The position numbers were made by a program, and so were the translations under genes. A stretch of DNA of 32,082 nucleotides from Deltaproteobacteria bacterium (GTDB lineage Bacteria > Myxococcota_A > Polyangia > Nannocystales > Nannocystaceae): assembly GCA_022601155.1 (NCBI GenBank), contig JAHZJA010000731.1, positions 1 to 32,082 of the forward strand, given 5' to 3'. The notes below the pieces were generated by a model that was not told the DNA's origin, searched no databases, and saw nothing but the letters and a program-made list of their open reading frames with translations. Positions 18,241 through 28,706 of this stretch are shown here, in pieces. How positions within the stretch are numbered: position 1 is the stretch's first letter; every line of letters starts with the position of its first letter.

Positions 18241-21081
18241 TTATTCTCGATGCAACCAGCGCCGCATCAGCGCCTGTCTAAACTCTCCCAGTTCCCCCAC
18301 ATTGCCGTAGTTGGCAATCGCCTTGTCCTGCAAAACCCGACCCTCGCCCTTCTTCCCCTGAGCGATGAGTGCGGTACCCAGCCCGAGCTGGATGTCCGCT
18401 CTTTCGAGATACTCGCACTCCGGCACATCTGCGAGTGCCCGTTGGAGCAGCTCGACCGCCCTCGCGGGGTTGTCGTGAAGCGTGGCCAGGCCCTCTACTT
18501 TGAGGGCAACGGTCGCGTAGCGGGCTCCATCGGCCCCCGCTAGCGCCTCGATCTCCTCGATCACGTCGTGGGCAACCGTGGCGGCGCCTGATGGGTCACC
18601 CACATGCAGCCGACACTCCGCAGCATTCGCCCTCGCCAGAGCAGCATTGAGGGCATCACCGTTGTCGGTCAACGCCACGGCGGCCTCGTCGTATGCGTTG
18701 GCGGCGGCCTCGAGGGCACCACGAGCGAACATCACGGTGGCTCGGTTGATGCGCAACAGCATCCGCAGCTGACGGTCGTCCTGTGCCAACATGCCGTCGA
18801 CGAGGTCGAGTTCGGAAGATGCCTTGGTGGCGTCGCCCTCCTGGAGGGCCAGCTGCGCCAGCGCGAGGTGGATCCGGGCACGCTCCGGCTGCGGCGGGGA
18901 GCTCCACACGGTTGCGGCATCGGTGGCCGCGGCCTCCAGCAGCTGTCGCGCCGCATCGAGTTGGCACGTCGCGAGCAGCCCGTAGCCGAGATTGAGCCGG
19001 GCCATCACCACGTCGGGGTGAAGTGGCGACAACCTGGCGTCAGCGAGCCGCAGCGCTTCCTCGGCCCAGGTCACGGTAGCCTCGGGCCCGGCCGATGGTG
19101 CTGCCCGCATGGCGAGGCTCATGGCCGTGGACCGCTGCAGCTCCTGCACCCAAGGATCGTCTTGGTCCAGAGCCTGGAGCTGCTTCCAAGCGGCCTCGAG
19201 CACGGTCCGTGACTGGCGAGGATCGACCAAGGAGGTCGAGGCGCGGGCGACTTCGATGTGGACCATGCGGAGAGGATCGTCTCCCAGGACCCGCGCAGCC
19301 GACTGTGCACTGGCGACCCATCCCGCCAGGTCCTTGGGCGGCCGTCGTCTGGCGACGCCGTCCTCGACCAGCGTCGTCCACCCCCTCCAGGCCAGCCGAA
19401 GGTCGCGGACCGACTCGGCCCGGACCGCAGCCTCCTCCAGCAACTGAATCCCTTGCTCGACGTCGTCCTTGCCCAGCGCCGCACGTCCCATGACCAGCGC
19501 GGCCTCGACTTCCCGCTGCGTCTGTCCGTGCTCGGCCGCGATCACGCGGGCCGCTCGAGCCTGTTCGAATGCCTCCGTCCATTGGTGAGCAACGACCGCC
19601 GCGTGGGCACGCCCGAGCTGCGACATGAGTCGTTGCTCGGCGTCCTTGGGAATCTCCTCCCAGTGTCGCTGCTCGCATTCGTCGATGAGCGGCAGGTCGT
19701 GGACCAACCTCGCGGCGCGCTCCATCAATGTGTTTCCGGGGGCCTCGAGCCTCGCGATCAGGCCGTCGACGGCGAGCCAGCGCTGTTCGAGACACGAGAG
19801 CTGACCCGAGGGCTCCGGCGGCCGATCGGTCGGCGACCCGGGGCTCGCCTGTTGCTGGCAGGCGGCGAAGGCCGCGGTGGACCATTGGTCGAGGTACCGG
19901 CTGACGTCGGTGTCGAACCGGCCAATCCCCGCGAGGGCCAAGTCCGTCTCTTTGGTGACCGCAGCACGGACCGCGGTACGGGACTGGTCGTTCCAGATCG
20001 ACGCGGGCCTGTCGGTGTACGCCTCGCAGGGGTCGACCGCTGGCGTGGGCGCCATCCATCGTGCGGCCACTGCAGTCGCGACCGCCAGCATCCCGACGCC
20101 CGCGATCGCCCTCGTTGGCGCTCGTCGTGGCTTCAGCGCCTGCAGCAACTCGTCCATCGAGGCGAAACGATCGGCGGGCGCGGGGCTCAGCCCCCGTAGC
20201 ACCGCCCGGATCACCTTGCGCGGCACCTCACCGCCGGAAAATGGGCAGACGTGCCCTGCCTCCTTGTTGCGTCGGATCTCGTCGGTGGTCCCGCCCTCGA
20301 ACGGGAGCTTGCCGAACAGAGCCTCGAACAACGACGAGCAGAACGCGTACTGATCGCTGCGGGGTTCAGTGGCCGCGGCAGAAGCCGCCATCTGCTCTGG
20401 CGCAGCGTAGGCGGGGGTGAACCCCACCGTCCATGTCGGGTCTTGGCCTGGTGGTGCCTGCCCGCTGCCATCTTCGGTGGGGACAGACTCTTCACGCAGC
20501 ATTTGCGCGATACCAAAGTCGGCAACGCAGATGCGGCGGTGATCGCCTTCGCTGATGACGACGTTGCTGGGCTTGAAATCCTTGTGAATGATCCCGAGCC
20601 GATGCGCAGCCGAGAGCCCTCGCCCCGCCTCGGCATACACGGCGAGAATCTCCTTGTAGCCGGGGGTGTTGTCACGCTGCCATCGATCGAGGCTGTGGCC
20701 GTCGATGAGCTCCATCGCGATATACAGCGTGTCACCCTGAGACCCGACATCGTAGACCTGCACGACATGCGGGTGAGACAGCCGGGCCAGCGCACGTGCC
20801 TCCCGATACAGGCGCTCCCTTCGTTTGGTGTCGGCGTGCGTGGAATCCAGCACGACGAGCTTGAGGGCGATCTCTCGATCGAGCTCGGTGTCGTAGGCAC
20901 GGAAGACCTCACCCGATGTGCCTCGGCCAAGGCGTTCGACGATGGTGTAGCGATCGGCAACCGTGACCGGAGCCGGCTTGGCTCCGAACAGGTTGGTTCG
21001 AATCTGCCGGAGTACTCGTTCGCGATCCAAAGATGACAGCGAGTTCGCTGCACCCGACTCTACTGGGACATCAGAGACCAT
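18241..21081 (-). CDS. transmembrane Ser/Thr protein kinase with C-terminal TPR-like region
   Basis: YTIVERLGRGTSGEVFRAYD, IALKLV, IIHKDFKPSNVVI, VADFGIAQ, GFTPAYAAPEQ; hydrophobic AIAGVGMLAVATAVAARW then helical repeats. Confidence 0.93.
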   Translation of the reverse strand: MVSDVPVESGAANSLSSLDRERVLRQIRTNLFGAKPAPVTVADRYTIVERLGRGTSGEVFRAYDTELDREIALKLVVLDSTHADTKRRERLYREARALARLSHPHVVQVYDVGSQGDTLYIAMELIDGHSLDRWQRDNTPGYKEILAVYAEAGRGLSAAHRLGIIHKDFKPSNVVISEGDHRRICVADFGIAQMLREESVPTEDGSGQAPPGQDPTWTVGFTPAYAAPEQMAASAAATEPRSDQYAFCSSLFEALFGKLPFEGGTTDEIRRNKEAGHVCPFSGGEVPRKVIRAVLRGLSPAPADRFASMDELLQALKPRRAPTRAIAGVGMLAVATAVAARWMAPTPAVDPCEAYTDRPASIWNDQSRTAVRAAVTKETDLALAGIGRFDTDVSRYLDQWSTAAFAACQQQASPGSPTDRPPEPSGQLSCLEQRWLAVDGLIARLEAPGNTLMERAARLVHDLPLIDECEQRHWEEIPKDAEQRLMSQLGRAHAAVVAHQWTEAFEQARAARVIAAEHGQTQREVEAALVMGRAALGKDDVEQGIQLLEEAAVRAESVRDLRLAWRGWTTLVEDGVARRRPPKDLAGWVASAQSAARVLGDDPLRMVHIEVARASTSLVDPRQSRTVLEAAWKQLQALDQDDPWVQELQRSTAMSLAMRAAPSAGPEATVTWAEEALRLADARLSPLHPDVVMARLNLGYGLLATCQLDAARQLLEAAATDAATVWSSPPQPERARIHLALAQLALQEGDATKASSELDLVDGMLAQDDRQLRMLLRINRATVMFARGALEAAANAYDEAAVALTDNGDALNAALARANAAECRLHVGDPSGAATVAHDVIEEIEALAGADGARYATVALKVEGLATLHDNPARAVELLQRALADVPECEYLERADIQLGLGTALIAQGKKGEGRVLQDKAIANYGNVGELGEFRQALMRRWLHRE

Positions 21082-21123
21082 GGTTTTGGGGGGCGCGCGC
21101 GGTTGTTTGTTCGCGTCCGATTA

Positions 21124-21150
21124 ACTGAGTGATCAGTCTGTCGACGACAG
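21124..21150. promoter_or_regulatory. two abutting dyads in the divergent kinase/TIR intergenic region
   Basis: ACTGA-GTGA-TCAGT (21124-21137) directly followed by CTGTCG-A-CGACAG (21138-21150). Confidence 0.4.
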
Positions 21151-21386
21151 TAACCCGGGCTTCCATCATGGGACTGCGGTCATTCGATTATCTTCCCGAT
21201 GGCCCAGTCTGCCCTTTCGGCGGCCTCTCCATGGCGGGACGATGATCGGGCGGGACGAGGAGAGTCGAGCAACACCTCCCTACGCTGCCCGGCCCGCGGC
21301 GCGTCCCGAACGTTCCAAGCCTTCGAAGGCACGGTCGACTCCTTCGGCACCCGTGCCGGTCTCGCTCTCCACGCTGTTCCACATCC

Positions 21387-22733
21387 ATGCTTCGCAACAG
21401 CCTCCGACGATGGGCCCCGGTGTTCATCGCCTACTCCTCCTACCAGGTGGACCTCGCGGAGAGAATCAGGTTCGCGCTCGAGGGCATGAAATACGAGGTT
21501 GTGTTCGAACAACCGGGCAAATACGACCCGGCCCGAGAGACGCTCGTACCAAAGAAGATCTTGGCCGGCCTGGCTCGATCACGGTTCATGGTCTTCATGA
21601 TCAGTCCCGAGTCGGTCTGCAAAGGAGCCTACGCGCTCTCGGAGCTGGAGATCGTCAAGAAGACCTGGTCCTCGCCTCACCTTCGGGTGGTCCCCGTCGT
21701 CGCCGAGCCCACGGAGCGAAAGGACCTCCCGACCTTCCTCGAGAGCATTGATCATCTGAAGATCAGCGGAGATGCCACGCTTGAAGTGGTGCATGCGGTT
21801 GGAGGGCTGGTCGATCAGTGGTGTGCGAGGGTCCAGCGGTGGGTGTTGGGCGTGCTGGGGGTGGTAGCGGCGGCGGCCCTCGTCGTCTTCGTTGCCTCCA
21901 AACGAGCCAGCGCCTCCTGCCCCACGTGCCCGGCGGAGGGATCGGCGTCCGGCACTGACCCCTCCTCGAACGCCGACGTTGCCCCAGTCGAGCCGCGACG
22001 AAAGAGACCCGAGCGGCCCACGATGCTCATACACCTCGATGCTCACACGACGACGAGGCTGGTTGAGCTCCCACCCCGAGCCGGAGGTTCGATCGGACGG
22101 TTTTGGCTCGGCCAGACCGAGGTCACCGAGGCGCAATGGATCGCAACGATGGGAACGAACGTCGGCAGCGCCGTGACCCCCTCTGACGACCGCCCCGTAC
22201 GCGGGGTCTCATGGGAGCACGCCATCGCATTCCTCAACCAGCTCTCCCGCTCGCAGCAATTGCAGCCGTGCTACGTGGCCCGAGATGGTCATTGGCACGA
22301 GGTCGCCGGGTTCGAGCAGTGTGAAGGATTCCGACTGCCCACCGATCGAGAGTGGACATACGCGGCGGGAGTCGTCGGTGGTGGTTCGGGGCACGTGGGC
22401 CCGTGGCCGCGGCTTTGGTCGTTCGACCGCGTCTCGGCAAGCCGACCTCGGCGAGGCTCGCCGCGCTGCCACACGGTCATCGACTTCATCGGTGAAGCCG
22501 GGCCCAACGACTGGGACTTGTACGATATGCCCGGCAACGTGCTCGAGTGGGTATCGACTCCTGCCCGGCCGCGGGGCGCGGCGCCCGAGGGCCAAAGCGG
22601 GATCGCTCGACTGGCGCGGGGAGGCTGGTGCCCGCCACCGCTGGGCCTGAACGCCGGCCCCGAACGATTCGAGGCGAGGCCGGGTTCGATTCACGACGGC
22701 GTCGGGTTTCGGATTGCCCGAGGTAGCCACTAA
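21387..22733 (+). CDS. TIR domain - transmembrane helix - FGE-sulfatase/SUMF1-like domain protein
   Basis: [31 protein letters not shown]...[30 protein letters not shown] (TIR); [19 protein letters not shown] (TM); [53 protein letters not shown] (FGE/SUMF1). Confidence 0.85.
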   Translation: MLRNSLRRWAPVFIAYSSYQVDLAERIRFALEGMKYEVVFEQPGKYDPARETLVPKKILAGLARSRFMVFMISPESVCKGAYALSELEIVKKTWSSPHLRVVPVVAEPTERKDLPTFLESIDHLKISGDATLEVVHAVGGLVDQWCARVQRWVLGVLGVVAAAALVVFVASKRASASCPTCPAEGSASGTDPSSNADVAPVEPRRKRPERPTMLIHLDAHTTTRLVELPPRAGGSIGRFWLGQTEVTEAQWIATMGTNVGSAVTPSDDRPVRGVSWEHAIAFLNQLSRSQQLQPCYVARDGHWHEVAGFEQCEGFRLPTDREWTYAAGVVGGGSGHVGPWPRLWSFDRVSASRPRRGSPRCHTVIDFIGEAGPNDWDLYDMPGNVLEWVSTPARPRGAAPEGQSGIARLARGGWCPPPLGLNAGPERFEARPGSIHDGVGFRIARGSH

Positions 22734-22827
22734 CCGCCCGGCCTGTGGGGTCCACGCGAGTTCTGGGGCCCGTTGCGCTCGGCGCTTGTCGGCCCGGCCT
22801 GCTGTCCGCTATCCCTGCCCTGATCCA

Positions 22828-24003
<1,176 letters not shown>

Positions 24004-24220
24004 GACGACGGCTCGAAGGCGTGCCGAGCGTGCGTCCAGCTCCGAACGAATCCCAGGCGGCGGCTTGCGGTCGGTGCTCCCGTGCGCGTCGAGTCGACGA
24101 CCGCCGTGCTGGGGCCGCTTGCATCGGGGGCAAGGCCTCGGCCTCCGACGGTGTCGGTCGCGGGCGTCGAGCCGAGCCGCGAAGAGGCATGGGCCCGCTG
24201 TACTCGACCAGCCCGAAGGC

Positions 24221-24249
24221 GGCGGGAGCCTGCGACGCAGGCCCCCGCC
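24221..24249 (-). terminator. strong GC hairpin just downstream of the small lipoprotein gene
   Basis: GGCGGG-AG-CCTGCG-A-CGCAGG-CC-CCCGCC; no T-run on either side. Confidence 0.4.
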
Positions 24250-24256
24250 TACGCGC

Positions 24257-24613
24257 TCAGCAGTTGTCCCACCAGTCGTCGAAGTCCTGGTCCAGCTGGG
24301 TGCACCATGTCCACAGGACGACATCGAGCGGGCCCTCACCATGGAGGACCTCGTCACACGCCAAGTACCAGGGCGTCAGGTCGTCAATGGCTTGGCCCAT
24401 GCAGTCACACCACGCACCCGTGCCTTGGGTCTCGTCGACGCACTGCTCTCCGGGACGCGGCGGAAAGTCCCGCGAGGGCGGAGAGATGGGGCCACCGACC
24501 TGCTGTGCCGAGCGAGACTCGAATGGATCGTCTTGGACGTCGCAGCCCAGCGTGATGCCCCCCAGCATCATCCCAGCGATGGCGAACGAGGACAGCGTAC
24601 GATTGATCAACAT
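24257..24613 (-). CDS. small acidic Cys/Trp-rich lipoprotein
   Basis: MLINRTLSSFAIAGMMLGGITLGCDVQDD leader; AAGGAAAGG Shine-Dalgarno-like upstream. Confidence 0.6.
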   Translation of the reverse strand: MLINRTLSSFAIAGMMLGGITLGCDVQDDPFESRSAQQVGGPISPPSRDFPPRPGEQCVDETQGTGAWCDCMGQAIDDLTPWYLACDEVLHGEGPLDVVLWTWCTQLDQDFDDWWDNC

Positions 24614-24857
24614 AGTGTTTCCGACCTTTCCTTTTCAGCGCAGGCTTCACCACTGGCCACCGGGTTGCCCCTTGGCGACGAGACTCGCGGTGGCGGCTCG
24701 ATCCCTCCGTGCCCCGAGCCGCCGCGGTTGATCACTGCGCTCGCCAGATTTCTCGAAAAAGGACCTGCGCGCGCTTACGCCCAGGCGAACCGAGCCCGAG
24801 GTGCGGGGCCCGCAACCGCCCTTGGTCGCAGCTTCCCTATCGCGGCGAAGCGCGAGG

Positions 24858-26672
24858 TCAGTCGAGGCGGGGCGCGACGGCGACGGTGATCTGCGTGTCG
24901 TCGTCTGGCGACACCACGACACGCAGCCGGTAGGTGTCACCCGTGTCGTCGGCAAAGTAGACCGCCGTCTCGCCGACGGACAGCGCGAGCTTTTCGTGGT
25001 CGTCGTCGGGGACGCCGTCGATCTGGGTGCGGGAGCGCTTGTCGGTCAGATCGGGGTCGGCAAAGAAGCCGGGCTGCGGGTGACCGTACTCGACGCCGGG
25101 CGGGAGGTCGTCCTGTGCGACGAAGAACAGATAGGGGCGGCCATCCTGAGCGCGACGGAAGTAGAAGTCGACCGGATCGTTGCTCTCGCGATAGTTGCCC
25201 AGCAACAGATCGGACAACAGCGGGGCCTGCTCCTGCAAGAAGGGACGCACGGCCTCGGCCGCCTCGGCGCCCGACAACCCCACGGGGATGTCCCGCACGG
25301 TGAAGGCTACCGACGCATCCCCCTCGTCGAAGTCGGCGAAGGGCGTGTGGTGCAGGGCAACCTGAGCGACCTCGAGGATCGTCTCCCACAGGTATTGGGA
25401 GCCCGGCGGATCGCCCAGCCCCTGCTCCACTTGGTACTCGATCCAGCCCCCCGGGTCGTCCTCCTGCCCGATGAGGACCAAGGCCAGCCCGCTGACGTAG
25501 ATGGCAAAGTACTGGCGCCGAGCGTAGTCGTCTTGGGCAGCAGACGTGACCACGTACTCCAGGGCCCACGGCGGCAGCGCCCACACGGAGTCGGCGCTGG
25601 TGGGATCGCCGGGCAGGTTTTGTTGGCACGGTGGGTCGCCCACGCACGACGGCACGAACCCCACGTGCTCTTGCAGCTGTACGCGCATGTCGACGCGTAG
25701 ATCCTCGGCGATCCCCGACAATGCAAACCGCGACGGATCGTTGAAGTCGAACTCCAGCTCGTCTTCGAAGGTCGGCCCGGTCTGGTCGTCACGAAGCGTG
25801 ACGAAGCCCTTGTCGCCGCTCGCGTCCACGCCATCCATGATCCGCAGGTTGGATTCGGCGACGACACGCATGCGAAAGTCGGGGCTGAAGATCTCGCCGC
25901 TGACTTCCCCCGCGATGATCCCAGGGTGGTCTCCCACGGGCCCGTAGCGCTCGGCCAACGGCGACAGGTCGGCCAGGGCGTCGGCCAGCGTGACCTCGAG
26001 CTCGATCGACTCGCCGACCGCGGGGTGCGTGCCGACGAAGTGCTCGCGCAAGGCCGCGACCAGCGAGGCTTCGGACACGACCGGTTGGGTGCGCTCGATC
26101 CCGAGGGCGTCGGCCAGCACCTGACTGAAAGGATCGATCTCTCCCACGCTCGCCAGCGCGTCGACGAGGTTCGCCAGACTCTCGGTGGTCGTCCCGGTGA
26201 CGTCGACGTTGGCGGGCGTCATGGTGAGCAGCCGAACCAAGGCGTACTCGGGGCTCAGCTGCCAAGGCATGGCACCACCGCCAAACTGCTGACCGAGCTC
26301 GGTGAGCGAGCAGTCGTGGTGCGGATCGGGGTCGTCGAGCTGCCACGCGGTCCCGCACGCGTTCCGCAGAGCATCGAGGGTCCCCGCCAACAATGGAGAA
26401 GGGTCGAGGCTGAGCAACCGGACCTCGCCCGCCTGCTCGCCGAACAATTCAGCCGCCTCGGCGCGCGTCATCGACAGCTCGAGCGGAGCCGCCTCGCCCT
26501 CGGACAGACGAAGCTCGAAGGTCTGCTCGGGGCCGAAGTTGCCGGGCTCCGGCTCGGGCCCGGTGCTGGCCCCAGCCGTCGTGTCGGCGACGGCCTTCGC
26601 ACCGGGGTCGGCATCACCACACGCGGGCAGCGACGAGACCAGGGCGAGCAAGCCGAGAGGAAGGCGCTTCAC
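24858..26672 (-). CDS. large hypothetical lipoprotein
   Basis: GTG start VKRLPLGLLALVSSLPACGDADPG lipoprotein leader; about 600 aa open frame with coherent composition; no known domain recognised. Confidence 0.75.
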   Translation of the reverse strand: MKRLPLGLLALVSSLPACGDADPGAKAVADTTAGASTGPEPEPGNFGPEQTFELRLSEGEAAPLELSMTRAEAAELFGEQAGEVRLLSLDPSPLLAGTLDALRNACGTAWQLDDPDPHHDCSLTELGQQFGGGAMPWQLSPEYALVRLLTMTPANVDVTGTTTESLANLVDALASVGEIDPFSQVLADALGIERTQPVVSEASLVAALREHFVGTHPAVGESIELEVTLADALADLSPLAERYGPVGDHPGIIAGEVSGEIFSPDFRMRVVAESNLRIMDGVDASGDKGFVTLRDDQTGPTFEDELEFDFNDPSRFALSGIAEDLRVDMRVQLQEHVGFVPSCVGDPPCQQNLPGDPTSADSVWALPPWALEYVVTSAAQDDYARRQYFAIYVSGLALVLIGQEDDPGGWIEYQVEQGLGDPPGSQYLWETILEVAQVALHHTPFADFDEGDASVAFTVRDIPVGLSGAEAAEAVRPFLQEQAPLLSDLLLGNYRESNDPVDFYFRRAQDGRPYLFFVAQDDLPPGVEYGHPQPGFFADPDLTDKRSRTQIDGVPDDDHEKLALSVGETAVYFADDTGDTYRLRVVVSPDDDTQITVAVAPRLD

Positions 26673-27053
26673 GATGGCTGTCACCGTAGCAGGCGGGGGT
26701 GGGGGCCACCACGCACCAGCCCACGCGACCGCCCGCATCGCGGGGGCCGAGTGGGCGCGCAGGGCCGAGCGAGTACGTGCCGCCTGTGGCCTCTCGCACG
26801 CGGGTCCGCGGGGAGTCGGGCCGCGGTGGCGTCGCCGGTGCGAGCGCGAAGTTCAGCCAGGGTCCTCGCCGCGCCGAGTTGCCGACAACGAAGCCATGCG
26901 CTCGACGGATCCTCGACACGCGAGCGGCTCGGTCGCGTGCGCGGGGGCAGCCGGGGCCGTCCGTGGGCAGGCGCGTGGCCGAGGCTCACTGGCGTGAGGG
27001 ACTGGGCGGCTCGCGTCTCGTCGATGTTGGGACCAATGCCGCGGATGCCCGGG

Positions 27054-27710
27054 TCACGCGTCGCCGTGATCGGGAGTGGGCTCGACCAAGCGCGGAATGG
27101 GAACGGCCAGGCCCTCGACGGGATCAGCCGCATGCGCACCGGCGAGTGTGCCTTGAAGCGTGCGCAGCAGCAGCTGGAGCAGCTGCGGACGGGGAAGCTC
27201 CGGCTTGGCAAGCCACGCCACGCAGGTGGCCTCGACGGCACCGATCCACCCTCGCATCGCGAGACGATAGGTGGGGCGTGCTGCCGCGGGGCCCAGCTCG
27301 CTGAGCAGACGATCGGTGATCTGCTGGCGAGTCTGCTCGAGGATCACGGCCACCTCGGGGTCAGCCCCCAGACCACCCGTGACCATGGCGCTGTAGGTCG
27401 CGGCCCGCTCCTCCACGAACCGTAGGTACGCATCGAGGCCGACCAAGCCGCGGGCCGGCGGCGGCAGCTCGCGACCGACATCGAGCGCATCCAGCAGCCG
27501 CTCTGTCGCGTGGCGAATCACGGCCACGTAGAACGCTCGCTTGCTGCCGAAGTAGTGATAGAGGAGGCCCTTGGAGACGTTCGCCGCCCGCGCAATGTCG
27601 TCGATGGAGATCTCGTCGTAGCTCCGGGTGCCGAACAGGCCCAGGCCCAGCTCGAGAAGCTGTGCCCGACGCTGGTCCATGTCGAGCCGACTACGAAGGC
27701 GAACGCCCAT
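27054..27710 (-). CDS. TetR/AcrR family transcriptional regulator
   Basis: RRAQLLELGLGLFGTRSYDEISIDDIARAANVSKGLLYHYFGSKRAFYVAVI, classic TetR HTH. Confidence 0.93.
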   Translation of the reverse strand: MGVRLRSRLDMDQRRAQLLELGLGLFGTRSYDEISIDDIARAANVSKGLLYHYFGSKRAFYVAVIRHATERLLDALDVGRELPPPARGLVGLDAYLRFVEERAATYSAMVTGGLGADPEVAVILEQTRQQITDRLLSELGPAAARPTYRLAMRGWIGAVEATCVAWLAKPELPRPQLLQLLLRTLQGTLAGAHAADPVEGLAVPIPRLVEPTPDHGDA

Positions 27711-27729
27711 GACGAAGCCATCATGACCC

Positions 27730-27752
27730 CGAGTTGACCCTGATTCAACTCG
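27730..27752. promoter_or_regulatory. candidate TetR operator in divergent promoter
   Basis: Perfect 8-7-8 inverted repeat CGAGTTGA-CCCTGAT-TCAACTCG; related AATTGAACTCGATTCA immediately downstream. Confidence 0.6.
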
Positions 27753-27860
27753 GTGCTACCCCTTAATTGAACTCGATTCAGGAGCGCGGAAGGCCGTGGT
27801 TCGGCCTCCGCGCTCGATTGACCCCCAACCTGCGTCCTTCGCACACAAGGCTCGAATCTC

Positions 27861-28700
27861 ATGCCCGACCCCGCCGCGACCTCGGCCGGTTCTCGTCCCG
27901 CGGCGATGCCTCGCATCCGCAAGATGGGGCTGTCGTTCGATCAAGTGCCTCGCCGCTGGTTCTTCGACAGCACGTTCGTCACCCACAGCGCCAATGCGCT
28001 CAACATGCTGTTCCCCGCGGGCGAGCGGATGTTCGTGCGGAGCGTCAAGCACTACCTGCCGCAGATCACCAGTCCCACCCTCAAAGCTCGGGTCCGTGCC
28101 TTCTTTGGTCAAGAGGGCAGCCATGGGCACGAGCACGAGCGCGCGTTTCAGATCCTCGAGGCCCAAGGCTACGAGATCCGTCCGTGGCTCGAGCGATACG
28201 AGCGGCTCGCCTTCCAATGGTTGGAGCCTTCGTTTCCACCGGTCTTGCGACTGTCCACGACCGTGGCGCTCGAGCACTTCACCGCCGCGATGGCCGAGGT
28301 CGCGCTGACCGAGGACTTCCTCGATCACGCCCACCCCACCATGCAGCAGCTGCTGCGTTGGCATGCGGCCGAGGAGATCGAGCACAAGTCGGTCGCGTTC
28401 GATGTCCTCCAACAAGTCGACCCTCGCTACGCCGTACGCATGGTGGGCATGGTGTTGGGGCTGGTCGGACTGCTCGCGTTTTGGCACTCGGGCACGCAGA
28501 TGCTCCTGCGCCAGGAGAAGGACTACAGCCGCGCCAAGCGTCGCCAAGAACGAAAGGCCGCGCGAGCCCGTGGGCAAGACCGCAAGGCGATCGCCAAGGC
28601 GTTGGTGGAGTATCTGCGACCGGGGTTTCATCCCGACGATCGCGACACCAGTCCGCTCGCGCGCGCCTACCTCGAACAGATCGGTCGGCTCGAAGGCTGA
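27861..28700 (+). CDS. predicted metal-dependent hydrolase (COG3687 / PF10118-like)
   Basis: RRWFFDSTFVTHSANALNMLFPAGERMFV, FFGQEGSHGHEHERAF, LEHFTAAMAE, WHAAEEIEHKSVAFDV. Confidence 0.85.
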   Translation: MPDPAATSAGSRPAAMPRIRKMGLSFDQVPRRWFFDSTFVTHSANALNMLFPAGERMFVRSVKHYLPQITSPTLKARVRAFFGQEGSHGHEHERAFQILEAQGYEIRPWLERYERLAFQWLEPSFPPVLRLSTTVALEHFTAAMAEVALTEDFLDHAHPTMQQLLRWHAAEEIEHKSVAFDVLQQVDPRYAVRMVGMVLGLVGLLAFWHSGTQMLLRQEKDYSRAKRRQERKAARARGQDRKAIAKALVEYLRPGFHPDDRDTSPLARAYLEQIGRLEG

Positions 28701-28706
28701 GCGCGC

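Noticed and set aside
21387-22733. Diversity-generating retroelement target in the FGE domain
   Set aside because: FGE/C-type-lectin-fold domains can be DGR variable proteins, but no reverse transcriptase, Avd or template repeat was seen in the window.
25926-27425. 499 aa plus-strand ORF
   Set aside because: Antisense to the large lipoprotein and TetR genes; low-complexity Gly/Arg/Gln composition.
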